Translations under genes and position numbers: made by a program
Shown: piece after piece, positions 51,823 through 60,087 of the stretch
How the letters are laid out: the number at the start of each line of letters is the position of its first letter
Position numbering within the stretch: position 1 is the first letter of the stretch
Notes under the pieces: generated by a model
Databases searched by the model: none
Told to the model about the DNA's origin: nothing
Seen by the model: only the letters and a program-made list of their open reading frames with translations
From: Parafrankia irregularis
Lineage (GTDB): Bacteria; Actinomycetota; Actinomycetes; Frankiales; Frankiaceae
Length of the DNA: 64,000 nucleotides
NCBI RefSeq assembly: GCF_001536285.1
Contig: NZ_FAOZ01000005.1
Coordinates: 175,813-239,812 of the forward strand
Direction of reading: 5' to 3'

Positions 51823-52393
51823 CACCGGGATTTCCCCGCGCGCGGTGACCCGTGACGCTCCGCTCGGGGCAACGGACCCGGCCGACATCGGAATTCTCGT
51901 GCTGAGGCGTCTCTCGGAACTGCTGGCCACCCTCGACGCACGGCAGGTCGGCGACCTCGCGACCGGCCGCGCCCGCCTCACGGTGGTGCCCGTCGCACCA
52001 GACGCCGTCGAAACGAGCGACGCGGGCAACACCGGTCCGCGCAGCGCGGAGCCGCGCGGCGGCGCGGCGGCTGCCGCCCGGGCGGCCAGCCGCCGCCCGC
52101 GCCGGGCCGCCGCTGCCACCCGACACGGCGCGCCGGTGGAGCCGCCCGCGGGGGCGATGCTGGCGGCGCTGGGCCGGTCGCTGCGGGCCGCCCCCAGCCG
52201 AGAGGCCGCCATGGGGATGATCGACGACCTGGGCCCGCTCACCGTCCCGGCGCTGCGGAAGTTGGCGGCCGACCTGGAAATCAAGGGTGTCCTCGGGCGT
52301 GATCCCCGGCCGGCCGTGCTGCAGAAGATCGTTGAAGGGACCGTCGGCCAGCGGCTGCGCTCGGAGGCGATAGCCGCCCCCGACCGAACCTGA
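51812..52393 (+). CDS. SAP/Rho-N-like small protein coupled to ParA
   Basis: GTG 51812 lies inside the end of the ParA gene in another frame; the product has 193 residues. An N-terminal helix (PADIGILVLRRLSELLATLD) leads into an Ala/Arg-rich basic segment (ARAASRRPRRAAAATRHG, about 90-110). A C-terminal domain, LTVPALRKLAADLEIKGVLG followed by RDPRPAVLQKIV, resembles SAP or Rho-N helix-extended-loop-helix DNA/RNA-binding motifs. A basic region plus SAP-like domain would suit a DNA-binding ParA partner acting in place of ParB. That role is inferred from overlap and domain type only. Confidence 0.68.
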   Translation: MGTDTGISPRAVTRDAPLGATDPADIGILVLRRLSELLATLDARQVGDLATGRARLTVVPVAPDAVETSDAGNTGPRSAEPRGGAAAAARAASRRPRRAAAATRHGAPVEPPAGAMLAALGRSLRAAPSREAAMGMIDDLGPLTVPALRKLAADLEIKGVLGRDPRPAVLQKIVEGTVGQRLRSEAIAAPDRT

Positions 52394-52451
52394 CCGCCGC
52401 GGGGCACCGGGCCCAGGCACACGGGCCGGCGACCTACCAGCCCTACCAGCC

Positions 52452-52859
52452 CTACCAGCCGGGCATCGTGATCCGGATCGCGGTCGGGCGCTCCGGATCA
52501 CGCCGGCGCACCGTGCGTACAACCTTCGACGTCGCCGCCACCAGCGGGGCTGCCAACCGGTATCTGCGGTTCACCATGGCCCGGGTCGCTCCGGTCCGCT
52601 CCGGCACGATTTCCGCCATGACCTCGATCGGGCCTTCCGAGGCCCGCCCGCGGGCGTCGCACGGGGCGACGGTCGCCCGCGGCGAGCTGCGCAGCCGGCG
52701 TGCCTTCCCGCTGCTCTCGTCCGTCAGGACCAACAGTTCCGCTCCGTTGACCACGAACCAGACCGGCGTCGAGACGGGACGTCCGTCCTTGCGGAATGTG
52801 GTCAGAGCGAGATACTTCGCGGTTTGGGTCCACGCTGGCAGTGTCACGGTTGACGGCAT
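52452..52859 (-). CDS. PPOX-fold F420/flavin-type reductase
   Basis: The 135-residue split-barrel protein starts at ATG 52859 and shows AKYLALTTFRKDGRPVSTPV, WFVVNGAELLVLTDESSGKA, RRLRSSPRATVAPCDARG and GPIEVMAEIV, the pattern of the PPOX class F420-dependent family (Rv2074-like). Members bind F420, FMN or haem and reduce small molecules such as biliverdin. Size is normal. It appears to be transcribed alone. Confidence 0.88.
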   Translation of the reverse strand: MPSTVTLPAWTQTAKYLALTTFRKDGRPVSTPVWFVVNGAELLVLTDESSGKARRLRSSPRATVAPCDARGRASEGPIEVMAEIVPERTGATRAMVNRRYRLAAPLVAATSKVVRTVRRRDPERPTAIRITMPGW

Positions 52860-53094
52860 GGCGGGAACCGTAGTCCGCGCCCGGCCGGGCGTCCCGCCGC
52901 CCGGCCGGTAAGCCCGAAGGATCCACGCGGCACGGCCGCCCCGTGTTCAGCCGCCGCCGGGCCGCGCCGGCATCAGCCATGGAGTCGGAAAGCGCACGGA
53001 AGCCCGTTCCTGCTCACTTCGCGCGCGACCGACAGGAGTAGGCTGCAAAATGCATGTGCAAACCGACCGATTCCGACCGGCACACCACACCCCC

Positions 53095-53122
53095 TTGACA
53101 GCATGCACCTCTTTGACACAAT
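53095..53122 (+). promoter_or_regulatory. Candidate sigma-70-type promoter
   Basis: TTGACA, a 16-nt spacer and CACAAT. This good -35 and moderate -10 pair lies 370 bp upstream of the winged-helix gene at 53491. Confidence 0.35.
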
Positions 53123-53292
53123 CGGGCACCCGACAAACATCCCGACGTTCGAACGCGGAGCGGGCAACAGTGGACCGAGCCCATAGAAGCAACATCGGCC
53201 CAGGTCACAGCACCCCCCGAGCAGAGTTCAGGTCCGGCCCTTCGCGGTCCGGCCAGTACTCGGAACACGGAAGCGTTGAGGTCCAGCAAAGA

Positions 53293-53313
53293 CAAATATC
53301 GTCTAGCTATTTG
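53293..53313. promoter_or_regulatory. Inverted repeat CAAATA-N9-TATTTG
   Basis: Perfect 6-bp AT-rich arms lie 178 bp upstream of the winged-helix gene, in a short AT-rich island; it may be an operator. Confidence 0.4.
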
Positions 53314-53490
53314 CACTAAAAATGAACCGGCTCGCGGAAGGACCCCCGCGCAAGCTGGCCAGCCGTGGAATCGACCCCGAACGTCCCGGCCCGAGCCTGC
53401 CCGGCCCAGCGCGGGGCGTCCCTTATGGGTTCGATGCCCCAGAGGGGACACTGTGGCGGCGCCTGCACCGGCGCCAAGGAAAGGCACAAA

Positions 53491-54300
53491 ATGGTACAGG
53501 CGGCCAGAAAGCAAAGATCGGACAAAGGGCGCGTACGGGTAAACGCGCGCGACTTTCGATGCCTGACCTGGTTGTTGGAGATGGGTTCGGCCTACGAGGA
53601 TGACCTGGCAATCGTGCTCGACCCCGCGATGCAGACCTCCCGCGACGCGGCGCGGGCGGTGGTTCGGCGCTGGATGCAGGCGGATCTGGTCCACGCGGAC
53701 GGCCTGTTCGCCAACCGGGGCCGGATCGTCCGCCTCACCGAGAACGGTGCGCGCCTCGTCGGCGAGGTCGACCACCGCGCCGACGAGCCGGTGACCGCGG
53801 CCGTGCACGCGGCCGAGGCCGCACGGACCCGGCTGCTCCTGGAACACCAGACACCGGTTGCGGGCGTCGCGGTCGTCGGCTGGGTGAGTCCGCGCCGATG
53901 GCGCGCGGAGAACGAGGCGGTGGTCGCCGCCGGCGCGCTCGTGCCGGACGGCGTCGCCCGCCTCGCCGACGGCTCCAGCGCCGCCGTCCAGGTGGAACGG
54001 GTGTTCCGCGAGATGCCCTCGGTGGTCACCGCCGCCGTGGACCTGCTGCGCAGGTTCCCTCGGGCGATCTACGCGGTTCCGTCGATGATCGACGGCTTGC
54101 CGGGCCTCGTCGAGGCCGCGCTGAACCAGGCAGTCGGGCAGATCCGAGCCGATGGGTCGGTACCCGGCACGCCGACCTTCGTCCAGATACCCGACCGCCT
54201 CGTCCCAAACCGCACCAGCGTCACGACTGAGGAGACGGGCAACCTGAGGACCACACGACCAGGGACCGCCTCGCGGCAAGGTCGCCCTTGGCCCCGCTGA
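53491..54300 (+). CDS. Replication-relaxation-like winged-helix protein
   Basis: ATG 53491 follows AAGGAAAGG. The 269-residue protein begins with a basic stretch and a winged helix: VNARDFRCLTWLLEMGSAYE, ARAVVRRWMQADLVHADGLF, IVRLTENGARLVGEVDHR. A larger domain (about 95-240) of alpha/beta character follows, with VVGWVSPRRWRAENEAVV, VERVFREMPSVVTAAVDLLR and AIYAVPSMIDGLPG. The layout (wHTH, then a nuclease-like region using chromosomal-style ERxxR words) resembles actinobacterial replication-relaxation proteins of plasmids and integrative elements. The match is by pattern only. Confidence 0.6.
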   Translation: MVQAARKQRSDKGRVRVNARDFRCLTWLLEMGSAYEDDLAIVLDPAMQTSRDAARAVVRRWMQADLVHADGLFANRGRIVRLTENGARLVGEVDHRADEPVTAAVHAAEAARTRLLLEHQTPVAGVAVVGWVSPRRWRAENEAVVAAGALVPDGVARLADGSSAAVQVERVFREMPSVVTAAVDLLRRFPRAIYAVPSMIDGLPGLVEAALNQAVGQIRADGSVPGTPTFVQIPDRLVPNRTSVTTEETGNLRTTRPGTASRQGRPWPR

Positions 54301-54637
54301 CGGTTGGCTGCCGGGCCGGGTCTCGCCGAGTCCGGCCCGAAACGCGGCGATGGCCGGGAACGGACATAAAAAAGGCCGCCCGGGGTACGGGGGGATCCCC
54401 GGGCAGCTGGTACATGTTTGCACCCTCGTGCCGTCCAATGCAATGGGGCGGCGGCGATGGCTGGTCACACTCGACCTGACCAGCGCGAAGAGTGTTCACC
54501 CGGCTGCACTCAGCCAATCCGGGAACCCGCACAGCCATCGTCCGGGCACTCTGGGGCGTTGTCGCCGGCGGGGCGTAATCGGTCGGGGCAGTCGCCGATC
54601 GGGGCGGTCGCCGGTCGCCGGTCGAAGCTTCGGTTCC
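54301..54637. other. Intergenic region with U-tract terminator
   Basis: This lies between two convergent genes. Apart from the terminator at 54368-54404, the strand-minus stretch of about 230 bp between it and the gene end at 54638 has no open frame of interest; it could be a long 3' UTR. Confidence 0.45.
54368..54404 (-). terminator. Classical rho-independent terminator
   Basis: On the minus strand, GCCCGGGG-N11-CCCCGGGC (8-bp perfect stem) is followed after GGCC by TTTTTT (54373-54368). A full U-tract is unusual for this genome. It would end transcripts coming from the gene at 54638-55540. Confidence 0.78.
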
Positions 54638-55540
54638 CTAGGCGGCCACCGTGGCGGCCGCCAGCGGAAGAACCACATCGGGGAACCGGTGGATCAATGT
54701 CGCGGAGATCGTCTTCTCCCCGCCCTCGCCGAAGACCTCCGCCAGGACCGCGCAGCGCCTTCGGTCGAGCCGGCCGGCCCGGTGCAGGCCTCGCAGCCGC
54801 AGCAGGCCCGGCAGGTGGGACTCGATCGCGCACTGGTCGGGGCGTGGTGCGCCGTCCAGCCAGGCGTCGAACTCGCCACCGGTCATGACCTCCCAGACGA
54901 CGGCGTCCGCGACGGCGCCCGTGGCATCCGTGACGGTGACCAGATGCGGCACGCGGACCAGCTCGGCCAGGCCGGTCAGGTCCGGACGGGTGCCGGAGGT
55001 GATGACGTGGACCTGCCGCTCGGCACGCAGGAACACCGAACGCAGGTGCGAGGCGAAGGCCAGCGCCAGCGCACTTCGGCCGGGCAGGCCGCCATGCTCG
55101 TGCATCACGACCGCGTCGACACCCGGCCCACGCACCCGCTCGGCGGCGGCCCGCGCCAGCCAGCTCGGTTCCACGATGTCGAAACTCACCTGTGTGCGGC
55201 GCCGCTCCAGCAGGGTGTCGACGTCGGCGGGACCTCCCAGCCGAGCCACGGCCGGGTCGGGCAGCCAACGGCAGACAATCAGACCGTCGGCCCTTGGCAG
55301 CGACAGTAGCGGGAGATCCCCGGACGTGAAGATCCGATCGGTGATCGGCGGCGTCATTCGGCTCTCCGGTGCGCGCACAGGGCATGGCAGCGCTCGCGGC
55401 AGCCCCGGCGGGTCGAGGTCGAATCGGTAGGTGTCGAACCCAGCCGCGACGCGGCGGTAGGACGCCGCCGGATCAGCGGCAGGCAGTCGAGAAGGCCCGA
55501 GCCGGCAGGAACCTGCCAGATCGCTGCCGTACCGGCTCAC
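54638..55540 (-). CDS. Hypothetical protein
   Basis: The 300-residue frame starts at GTG 55540 with GGAGG 8 nt upstream; ATG 55357 with GGAGAG is a second good start. No family is recognised. The product is soluble, with segments of alternating strands and helices: RADGLIVCRWLPDPAVARLG, VDTLLERRRTQVSFDIVEPS, RSALALAFASHLRSVFLRAE, RQVHVITSGTRPDLTGLAEL, and a C-terminal LHRAGRLDRRRCAVLAEVFG. The coding pattern (GC at third bases) is strong. Iteron-like repeats lie 230-330 bp upstream and a U-tract terminator 230 bp downstream. Confidence 0.62.
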   Translation of the reverse strand: MSRYGSDLAGSCRLGPSRLPAADPAASYRRVAAGFDTYRFDLDPPGLPRALPCPVRAPESRMTPPITDRIFTSGDLPLLSLPRADGLIVCRWLPDPAVARLGGPADVDTLLERRRTQVSFDIVEPSWLARAAAERVRGPGVDAVVMHEHGGLPGRSALALAFASHLRSVFLRAERQVHVITSGTRPDLTGLAELVRVPHLVTVTDATGAVADAVVWEVMTGGEFDAWLDGAPRPDQCAIESHLPGLLRLRGLHRAGRLDRRRCAVLAEVFGEGGEKTISATLIHRFPDVVLPLAAATVAA

Positions 55541-55772
55541 ACCAACAACCTCCAGACAGGCCGCACAGGGCTCGTGGAGACCCGTGCATGGCTCAGCGGG
55601 AAAACCGCGGCGGGGAGATCCGCCAGCCCCTGACGAGATCGCCGACCGGACGCCGGTGTCCGGTCGCGACCCAGCGGGGCGGACTACCTCGAGATCGCAA
55701 GATCCCGTCGTAGCGCCGAGCAGTCGGCTGGTCCCCGCACAATCCGGTTACCCGCTAGTCGGCGTTGGTGCG

Positions 55773-55865
55773 TTAGCAGGTGGTGCACTGGCGATGGCAC
55801 GGCGTTATCAGTGCTGCACTTACAGGCGGTACGGGTTACAGGTGGTGCGGTTACAGGTAGTGCGA
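55773..55865. repeat. Iteron-like TTACAGG repeats
   Basis: Three tandem units, TTACAGGCGGTACGGG (55820-55835), TTACAGGTGGTGCGG (55836-55850) and TTACAGGTAGTGCGA (55851-55865), and a related upstream unit TTAGCAGGTGGTGCA (55773-55787). They lie between the DUF397 gene end and the start of the hypothetical gene at 55540. Confidence 0.65.
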
Positions 55866-55989
55866 CCGGGGCCTCGCCCCGGCTTTTCCGGGTACCCGCC
55901 CAGGACGGGGATAGACCGTGGTTCACGGTGACCGCCACCCCCAGAGGCAGTCCCCCGGTACTCACCGAGTACCGACACGGTCGTTCCCA

Positions 55990-56226
55990 TCAGATGAGCA
56001 GGTTGTCGAAATCCCCATCCTTGGCACCGAGGATGAGTGCCTCAATCTCGGCCCGCGTGTAGACCAGAGCGGGCCCGTCGGGATGCCTGGAGTTCCGAAC
56101 AGCCACAGCGTCTCCGGGTAGCCGCGCCATCTCGACGCAGTTGCCCTGGGAGTTACTCCGCCGGCTCTTCTGCCACGTGACCCATTGAAGTGCTGTGGCC
56201 GGCATACCACTGTAGATCTTGGACAA
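55990..56226 (-). CDS. DUF397-domain protein
   Basis: The 78-residue protein is one DUF397 domain: WVTWQKSRRSNSQGNCVEMA, VAVRNSRHPDGPALVYTRAE, and a final GAKDGDFDNLL. DUF397 proteins are small actinobacterial partners of Scr1-type XRE/DUF5753 regulators and may act as their antagonists or toxin-antitoxin-like companions. The nearest such regulator is at 57785-58651, divergent and 1.5 kb away, which is further than usual for this pair. Confidence 0.88.
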   Translation of the reverse strand: MSKIYSGMPATALQWVTWQKSRRSNSQGNCVEMARLPGDAVAVRNSRHPDGPALVYTRAEIEALILGAKDGDFDNLLI

Positions 56227-56435
56227 GGTCGATCTCCTGAAGTTCCTTCGTCCGGAGCCAGGCGAGTGCTACCGAGGGTCTGGGAGCCTTTTCTCTCAGG
56301 CGGCTCACGGCTCGCCCGCGGCCACGAAACCGCCCCACGCGCAAGGGGTCCAAGCCGACGAGAGGCCTCGTCCTACCTCCCTCCGGGGGTCAGCTCGTGC
56401 GCTTGCACGGACTTCGGCTCACGATACAGCACGCG

Positions 56436-56474
56436 CGTGTGCACGTGCATCGGACCGCTATCCATGTGCACACG
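56436..56474. promoter_or_regulatory. Inverted repeat CGTGTGCAC / GTGCACACG
   Basis: Perfect 9-bp arms with a 21-nt loop, 210 bp upstream of the DUF397 start on the other strand. It could be a hairpin or an operator. Confidence 0.35.
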
Positions 56475-57759
56475 ACGCTCGCCTGCCGCATCCAGCGTTC
56501 GCTCACGAGGACCCCACCTCCCCCACCGTGCCACCCCTTTGAGACATCAAAGCAACGCAGGATCAAAGTTCTGGCACCGTGAAACGACCAGGCCACACCC
56601 ACTGGCAACCAGTTCACACCGGCCATGACAGCGCGGCATCCGCGGCCTCCGGTCCACCGCGGGCTCCAACGAGGGGCGACGAGGGTGCCGGGAGCAACCA
56701 ATCGAAAGTCCGCGGCCGGCGCCGATCTCCGCCCGACCCACGACGGGCCGGGTAAACACGGCCCGCGGGGGTAACCCGTTCGACGCGCCTCCATCGCAGC
56801 CGGTTACCCGATCGTGCCCTCTCAGCCCGGGTGCCTCCGATGACGAACGGCTCCCCCACACGCCACGGAAATGGCACCGGGATACACCCCGCGGATGCCG
56901 CGATGTGTGCTCCGAGCTGGGTTGCGGGCACCCGGCCAGCTCACCGCGACCTACGCGGCAGGGCGGCGGCGGCCCACCATCCAGGCAACGACGAAGGTCC
57001 CCTCACCCACCGGACGCGCCATGGCGAGCCTGTACGGTCAACACGCCGTCCGACTCCGGCGGGTGCACCGGGGCCGCACGCCGGGTATTCGCCGGGCCGG
57101 CAGGATGTGACACCGCGGCAGCGTGAAGCGGCACGGTGCCGACCGGCCCGCCGAGATGACAGCACCGAATGAACGGCACCCCACATGAACAACACAGAAG
57201 GACAATGGAAGGCGGTGCGCGCCATGCGGCCGCGGGCGGCTTCGCGGCCCGACAGTGGAAGAGGACACGCACCGTTGCGGAAAACCCCCCGACGGAGCAC
57301 TACTGCTCGACCACAGCGTGATCCTTCTGCCACAGTGAGGTTCCGGCAACACCGACCGGTTCGAGGGGGTTCGGAGACAGGCCCCGGGCCAGGCACCTGG
57401 TCCGTGCGCCGGCCATGGCAAAGAAGCCTCCCCGGGATGGTGGAGTCCTTGCAGGAATCGGCGACCGACCCATCCGACCGGCCGGGCCACCATCGATGCC
57501 GCAGCCACCCGGTCGCGCCTCCCCCGGCACGGTCCACGTCGAGGAGGAATGCGACGGTGTGTGGGCGGCAATGAAACAGGCGGTACTCGGAAGGGCCTGA
57601 TCACGCCTGCTTGTGACTCGTCAAGCCAAGCCGGTGCCGAACACTCAACGTAAACCGTGTATACGTATCTAGTTCACAACGCGAAGGCGGAACCGGTTGA
57701 ACCGGGTCGAGAGGCCGCGGGGTGAACGAGGGTAGAAGATCGAATGACGTACTCTTGTA

Positions 57760-57773
57760 TTGACCTATGTCAA
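57760..57773. promoter_or_regulatory. TTGAC-CTAT-GTCAA palindrome before the XRE gene
   Basis: Perfect 5-bp arms with a 4-nt centre, 11 bp upstream of the GTG start and overlapping the probable ribosome site. It is a candidate autoregulatory operator. Confidence 0.45.
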
Positions 57774-57784
57774 GGGGGCCGACA

Positions 57785-58651
57785 GTGACCAGCACTCAGC
57801 CGGGAGGCGGTCCGACCGTCCGTCGGATCCTGCTCGGCTCGCAGCTGCGTCGCCTTCGGGAGGAAAAGGGCATAAGTCGCGAGGACGCCGGCTACCACAT
57901 CCGGGCCTCCGAATCGAAGATCAGCCGGATGGAACTGGGCCGGGTGAGCTTCAAGGGCCGCGACGTCGAGGACCTGCTCACCCTGTACGGAGTCACGGAC
58001 GAGGACGAACGCGAGCCGCTGCTGACCCTCGTCCGCGAGGCGAACCGCCCGGGCTGGTGGCACGGCTACGGCGACGTCCTGCCGAACTGGTTCCAGCCCT
58101 ACATCGGGCTGGAGGAGGCGGCGCAGCTCATCCGAACCTATGAGCTGCAGTTCATCCCAGGCCTGCTCCAGAGCGAGGAATACGCCCGGGCGGTCATCAC
58201 CCAGGGCAGCGCCGGCGACCCCCCGGACGTCATCGAGCGCCGGGTGAGCGTGCGCATGAACCGGCAGAAGATCCTCTACCGTGAGCACCCACTCCGGCTG
58301 TGGGTGGTGATCGACGAGGCCGCGCTGTGCCGGCCGATCGGCGGCCCCAAGGTGATGCGTCGCCAGCTCGAACACCTGATCACGATGTGCGCGTTGCCGA
58401 ACCTGACACTGCAGGTCATGCCGTTCACCTTCGGCGCCCATGCGGCGGAGGGCGGCGCCTTCACGATCCTGCGTTTCCCCGAGTCGGACCTGCCCGACGT
58501 GGTCTACCTGGAGCAGCTCACCGGCGCCGTCTATATGGACAAAAGGGAAGAAGTAGACATTTATGCAAATGCAATGAACCGTCTCACGGTGGACAGCCCG
58601 CCGCCGGCCGCCACACCCGATCTCCTGAACCGGATCGTCGCCCAGCTCTGA
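57785..58651 (+). CDS. Scr1-family XRE/DUF5753 transcriptional regulator
   Basis: GTG 57785 is preferred to ATG 57767 because AGGGGG lies 7 nt upstream of it. The 288-residue protein has an XRE helix-turn-helix (SQLRRLREEKGISREDAGYH, ASESKISRMELGRVSFKGRD) and a DUF5753 domain with the hallmark EANRPGWWHGYGDVLPNWF, TYELQFIPGLLQSEEYARAV and VQVMPFTFGAHAAEGGAFTI. In streptomycetes such proteins control development or secondary metabolism together with a DUF397 partner. Here the partner is probably the gene at 55990. Confidence 0.92.
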   Translation: MTSTQPGGGPTVRRILLGSQLRRLREEKGISREDAGYHIRASESKISRMELGRVSFKGRDVEDLLTLYGVTDEDEREPLLTLVREANRPGWWHGYGDVLPNWFQPYIGLEEAAQLIRTYELQFIPGLLQSEEYARAVITQGSAGDPPDVIERRVSVRMNRQKILYREHPLRLWVVIDEAALCRPIGGPKVMRRQLEHLITMCALPNLTLQVMPFTFGAHAAEGGAFTILRFPESDLPDVVYLEQLTGAVYMDKREEVDIYANAMNRLTVDSPPPAATPDLLNRIVAQL

Positions 58652-59042
58652 AACCACCGCGCCGCCCGCTGCCCCGCCACTCGATCGGCTGGTCGGCCGG
58701 CCCGCCGGTCGGCCTGATCTCCACCCGCGCCTGCGCCGATCTGGATCCGCGTGGTTCCGCTGTGCATGGAACCACTGCATGGAACCGCCCGGCTCAGCCC
58801 AGCCCAGCCCGGTCCCGCCCGGCCGGCCCTGGCCCGATCCGGCCGTGACATGCCAACCTGGCATATCGCCCCGGGTGCGGGGGCACAGCGGGCGCGCCGC
58901 GGCCGCGAGCAGTGCGAGCGCCGCCCGTTCACGGCCCTGGCCAGGTGCTTTGCATGAAAAGGACAGTGGGTCACCCGGACCATCCCGGCTTGGTATGAAT
59001 GCATCCACTCAGCCACGCCTGAAGGATGGAGAGCCGGAAGCC
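58652..59042. other. Intergenic region with small direct repeats
   Basis: TGCATGGAACC occurs twice in tandem (about 58762-58786) and GCCCAGCCCA runs follow. The DUF1772 frame is open here back to 58779 but does not look coding before 58995. Confidence 0.4.
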
Positions 59043-59504
59043 ATGGTCTCGGCACTCGTCGTGGTCTCCCTCGTTCTGACCGGGCTCGTCGCGGGGACGA
59101 TGACTATTGGCCTCGTCGCGGTTCGACCCGCCTTGCACTCGCTGCCCACAACCTCATACGTGCTGGTCAAGCAGGCCTTCGACATCAGTTACCCGAAGCT
59201 GATGAAGCCGCTTCAGATCACCAGCCTGCTCTCGGCCGTGGCCCTGACCGTGGCCGCGGCGGTGGATGGCGCGTCCACCTCCGCGATCTTCGCAGCGGTG
59301 GCCTCGGCCGCGGTTCTCACCAACATCCTCGTCACCGTGCGGGGTGACCTTCCGATCAACAACGCGATGGCCACCTGGAAGCCGGAGGCGCCGCCGAGCG
59401 ACTGGCAGGCCCAGCGTGCCCGTTGGGACTTCTTCAACTCGATCCGGACGACCGCCGCCGTCAGCGCTCTGGTACTCCTCGCCGTGGCGGCAACCGCCGC
59501 CTGA
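59043..59504 (+). CDS. DUF1772 (anthrone-oxygenase-like) membrane protein
   Basis: ATG 59043 gives 153 residues; ATG 58995 is a possible longer start. Four helices are evident: ALVVVSLVLTGLVAGTMTIG, ITSLLSAVALTVAAAVDG, SAIFAAVASAAVLTNILVTV and TAAVSALVLLAVAATAA. DUF1772 signatures are the polar loop LPINNAMATWKPEAPPSDWQ and RARWDFFNSIRTTAA. Some members of this fold are fungal anthrone oxygenases; bacterial ones are mostly uncharacterised. A family 1 repeat lies 100 bp downstream. Confidence 0.85.
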   Translation: MVSALVVVSLVLTGLVAGTMTIGLVAVRPALHSLPTTSYVLVKQAFDISYPKLMKPLQITSLLSAVALTVAAAVDGASTSAIFAAVASAAVLTNILVTVRGDLPINNAMATWKPEAPPSDWQAQRARWDFFNSIRTTAAVSALVLLAVAATAA

Positions 59505-60087
59505 TACAGCAGGCTGGCCGGTACGGATGTCCTGGCCGCCCCGCTCGACGCCGGTATGCGAACGCGGCCGGGCCCCCGAACGCGGTGGCCCGGTGGGGCG
59601 AGTCCGAAGGGTGAAGGATTTCGGTCGCTGGGACGACCAAAATGCTTCCTTCTTGCGGATTGGCAGACGACTCCGCACCCCTTTCATCCGGCTTGTCATG
59701 GATTGTCGGCATGGCCGGTAGAAGCGTTCGATGGCGAAGACCGGCCAGGGAGCCGCACCGACAACCTTCTGACCACGCGCAGTCAGACCGCGGCGCCAGG
59801 CCACCTCGCAGCCCCACCTCGCAGCCCCACCTCGCGGCGCCACCGCTTCCGGCCACCGCGGGGCCCGGCGGGAATGTGTTCGGCCATCCGAACGCTGGAA
59901 AAGCAGGTGCCCGCACGCGGCGTCCCGGGCACAATGCTCCCCCGGGAGCCCCGCCACGCCACGGCGGCGCCCACCCGCCTCGGCGCGGGCGGAGTGTGAC
60001 CGGTCGGGTAGTCCGCCGGTCGCCACCTGCGCCCGCCGAGGCAGCCACGAACGCCGATCCGACGACCGCCCGGGACACACGCTGCCA
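59505..60087. other. Intergenic region with repeat copy E
   Basis: Apart from the repeat at 59605-59656 and its C-like flank (to about 59710), there are short runs of CCTCGCAGCCCCA (about 59803-59834). No gene or ribosome site for hrpA is obvious. Confidence 0.45.
59605..59656 (+). repeat. Dispersed hairpin repeat family 1, copy E
   Basis: The 52-bp core is CCGAAGGGTGAAGGATTTCGG ... AAAATGCTTCCTTCTTGC, aligned base for base with copy C. It is preceded by GCGAGT and followed by GACTCCGCACCCCTTT, as copy C is. Confidence 0.7.

Larger units (their letters stand above)
52860..53490. other. Intergenic region with probable promoter elements
   Basis: No gene is recognised. It contains TTGACA (53095-53100) with CACAAT 16 bp downstream, a CGTTCGAACG palindrome (53146-53155) and an AT-rich inverted repeat (53293-53313). 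Confidence 0.4.
56227..57784. other. Long noncoding interval between DUF397 and XRE genes
   Basis: About 1.55 kb has only short overlapping frames without protein character. GC is locally lower (56400-56580, 57640-57700). It contains an inverted repeat CGTGTGCAC-N21-GTGCACACG (56436-56474), an ATACGTAT palindrome near 57659-57666, and TTGAC-N4-GTCAA (57760-57773). It may be the remains of deleted or degraded genes. Confidence 0.45.

Noticed and set aside
53146-53155. CGTTCGAACG as a LexA/SOS box
   Set aside because: The actinobacterial SOS box has CGAAC-N4-GTTCG; here the half-sites are in the opposite order, and no SOS gene is near.
53014-54468. A 484-codon minus-strand frame over the winged-helix gene
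   Set aside because: The plus-strand gene has a ribosome site and HTH pattern; the minus frame is low-complexity.
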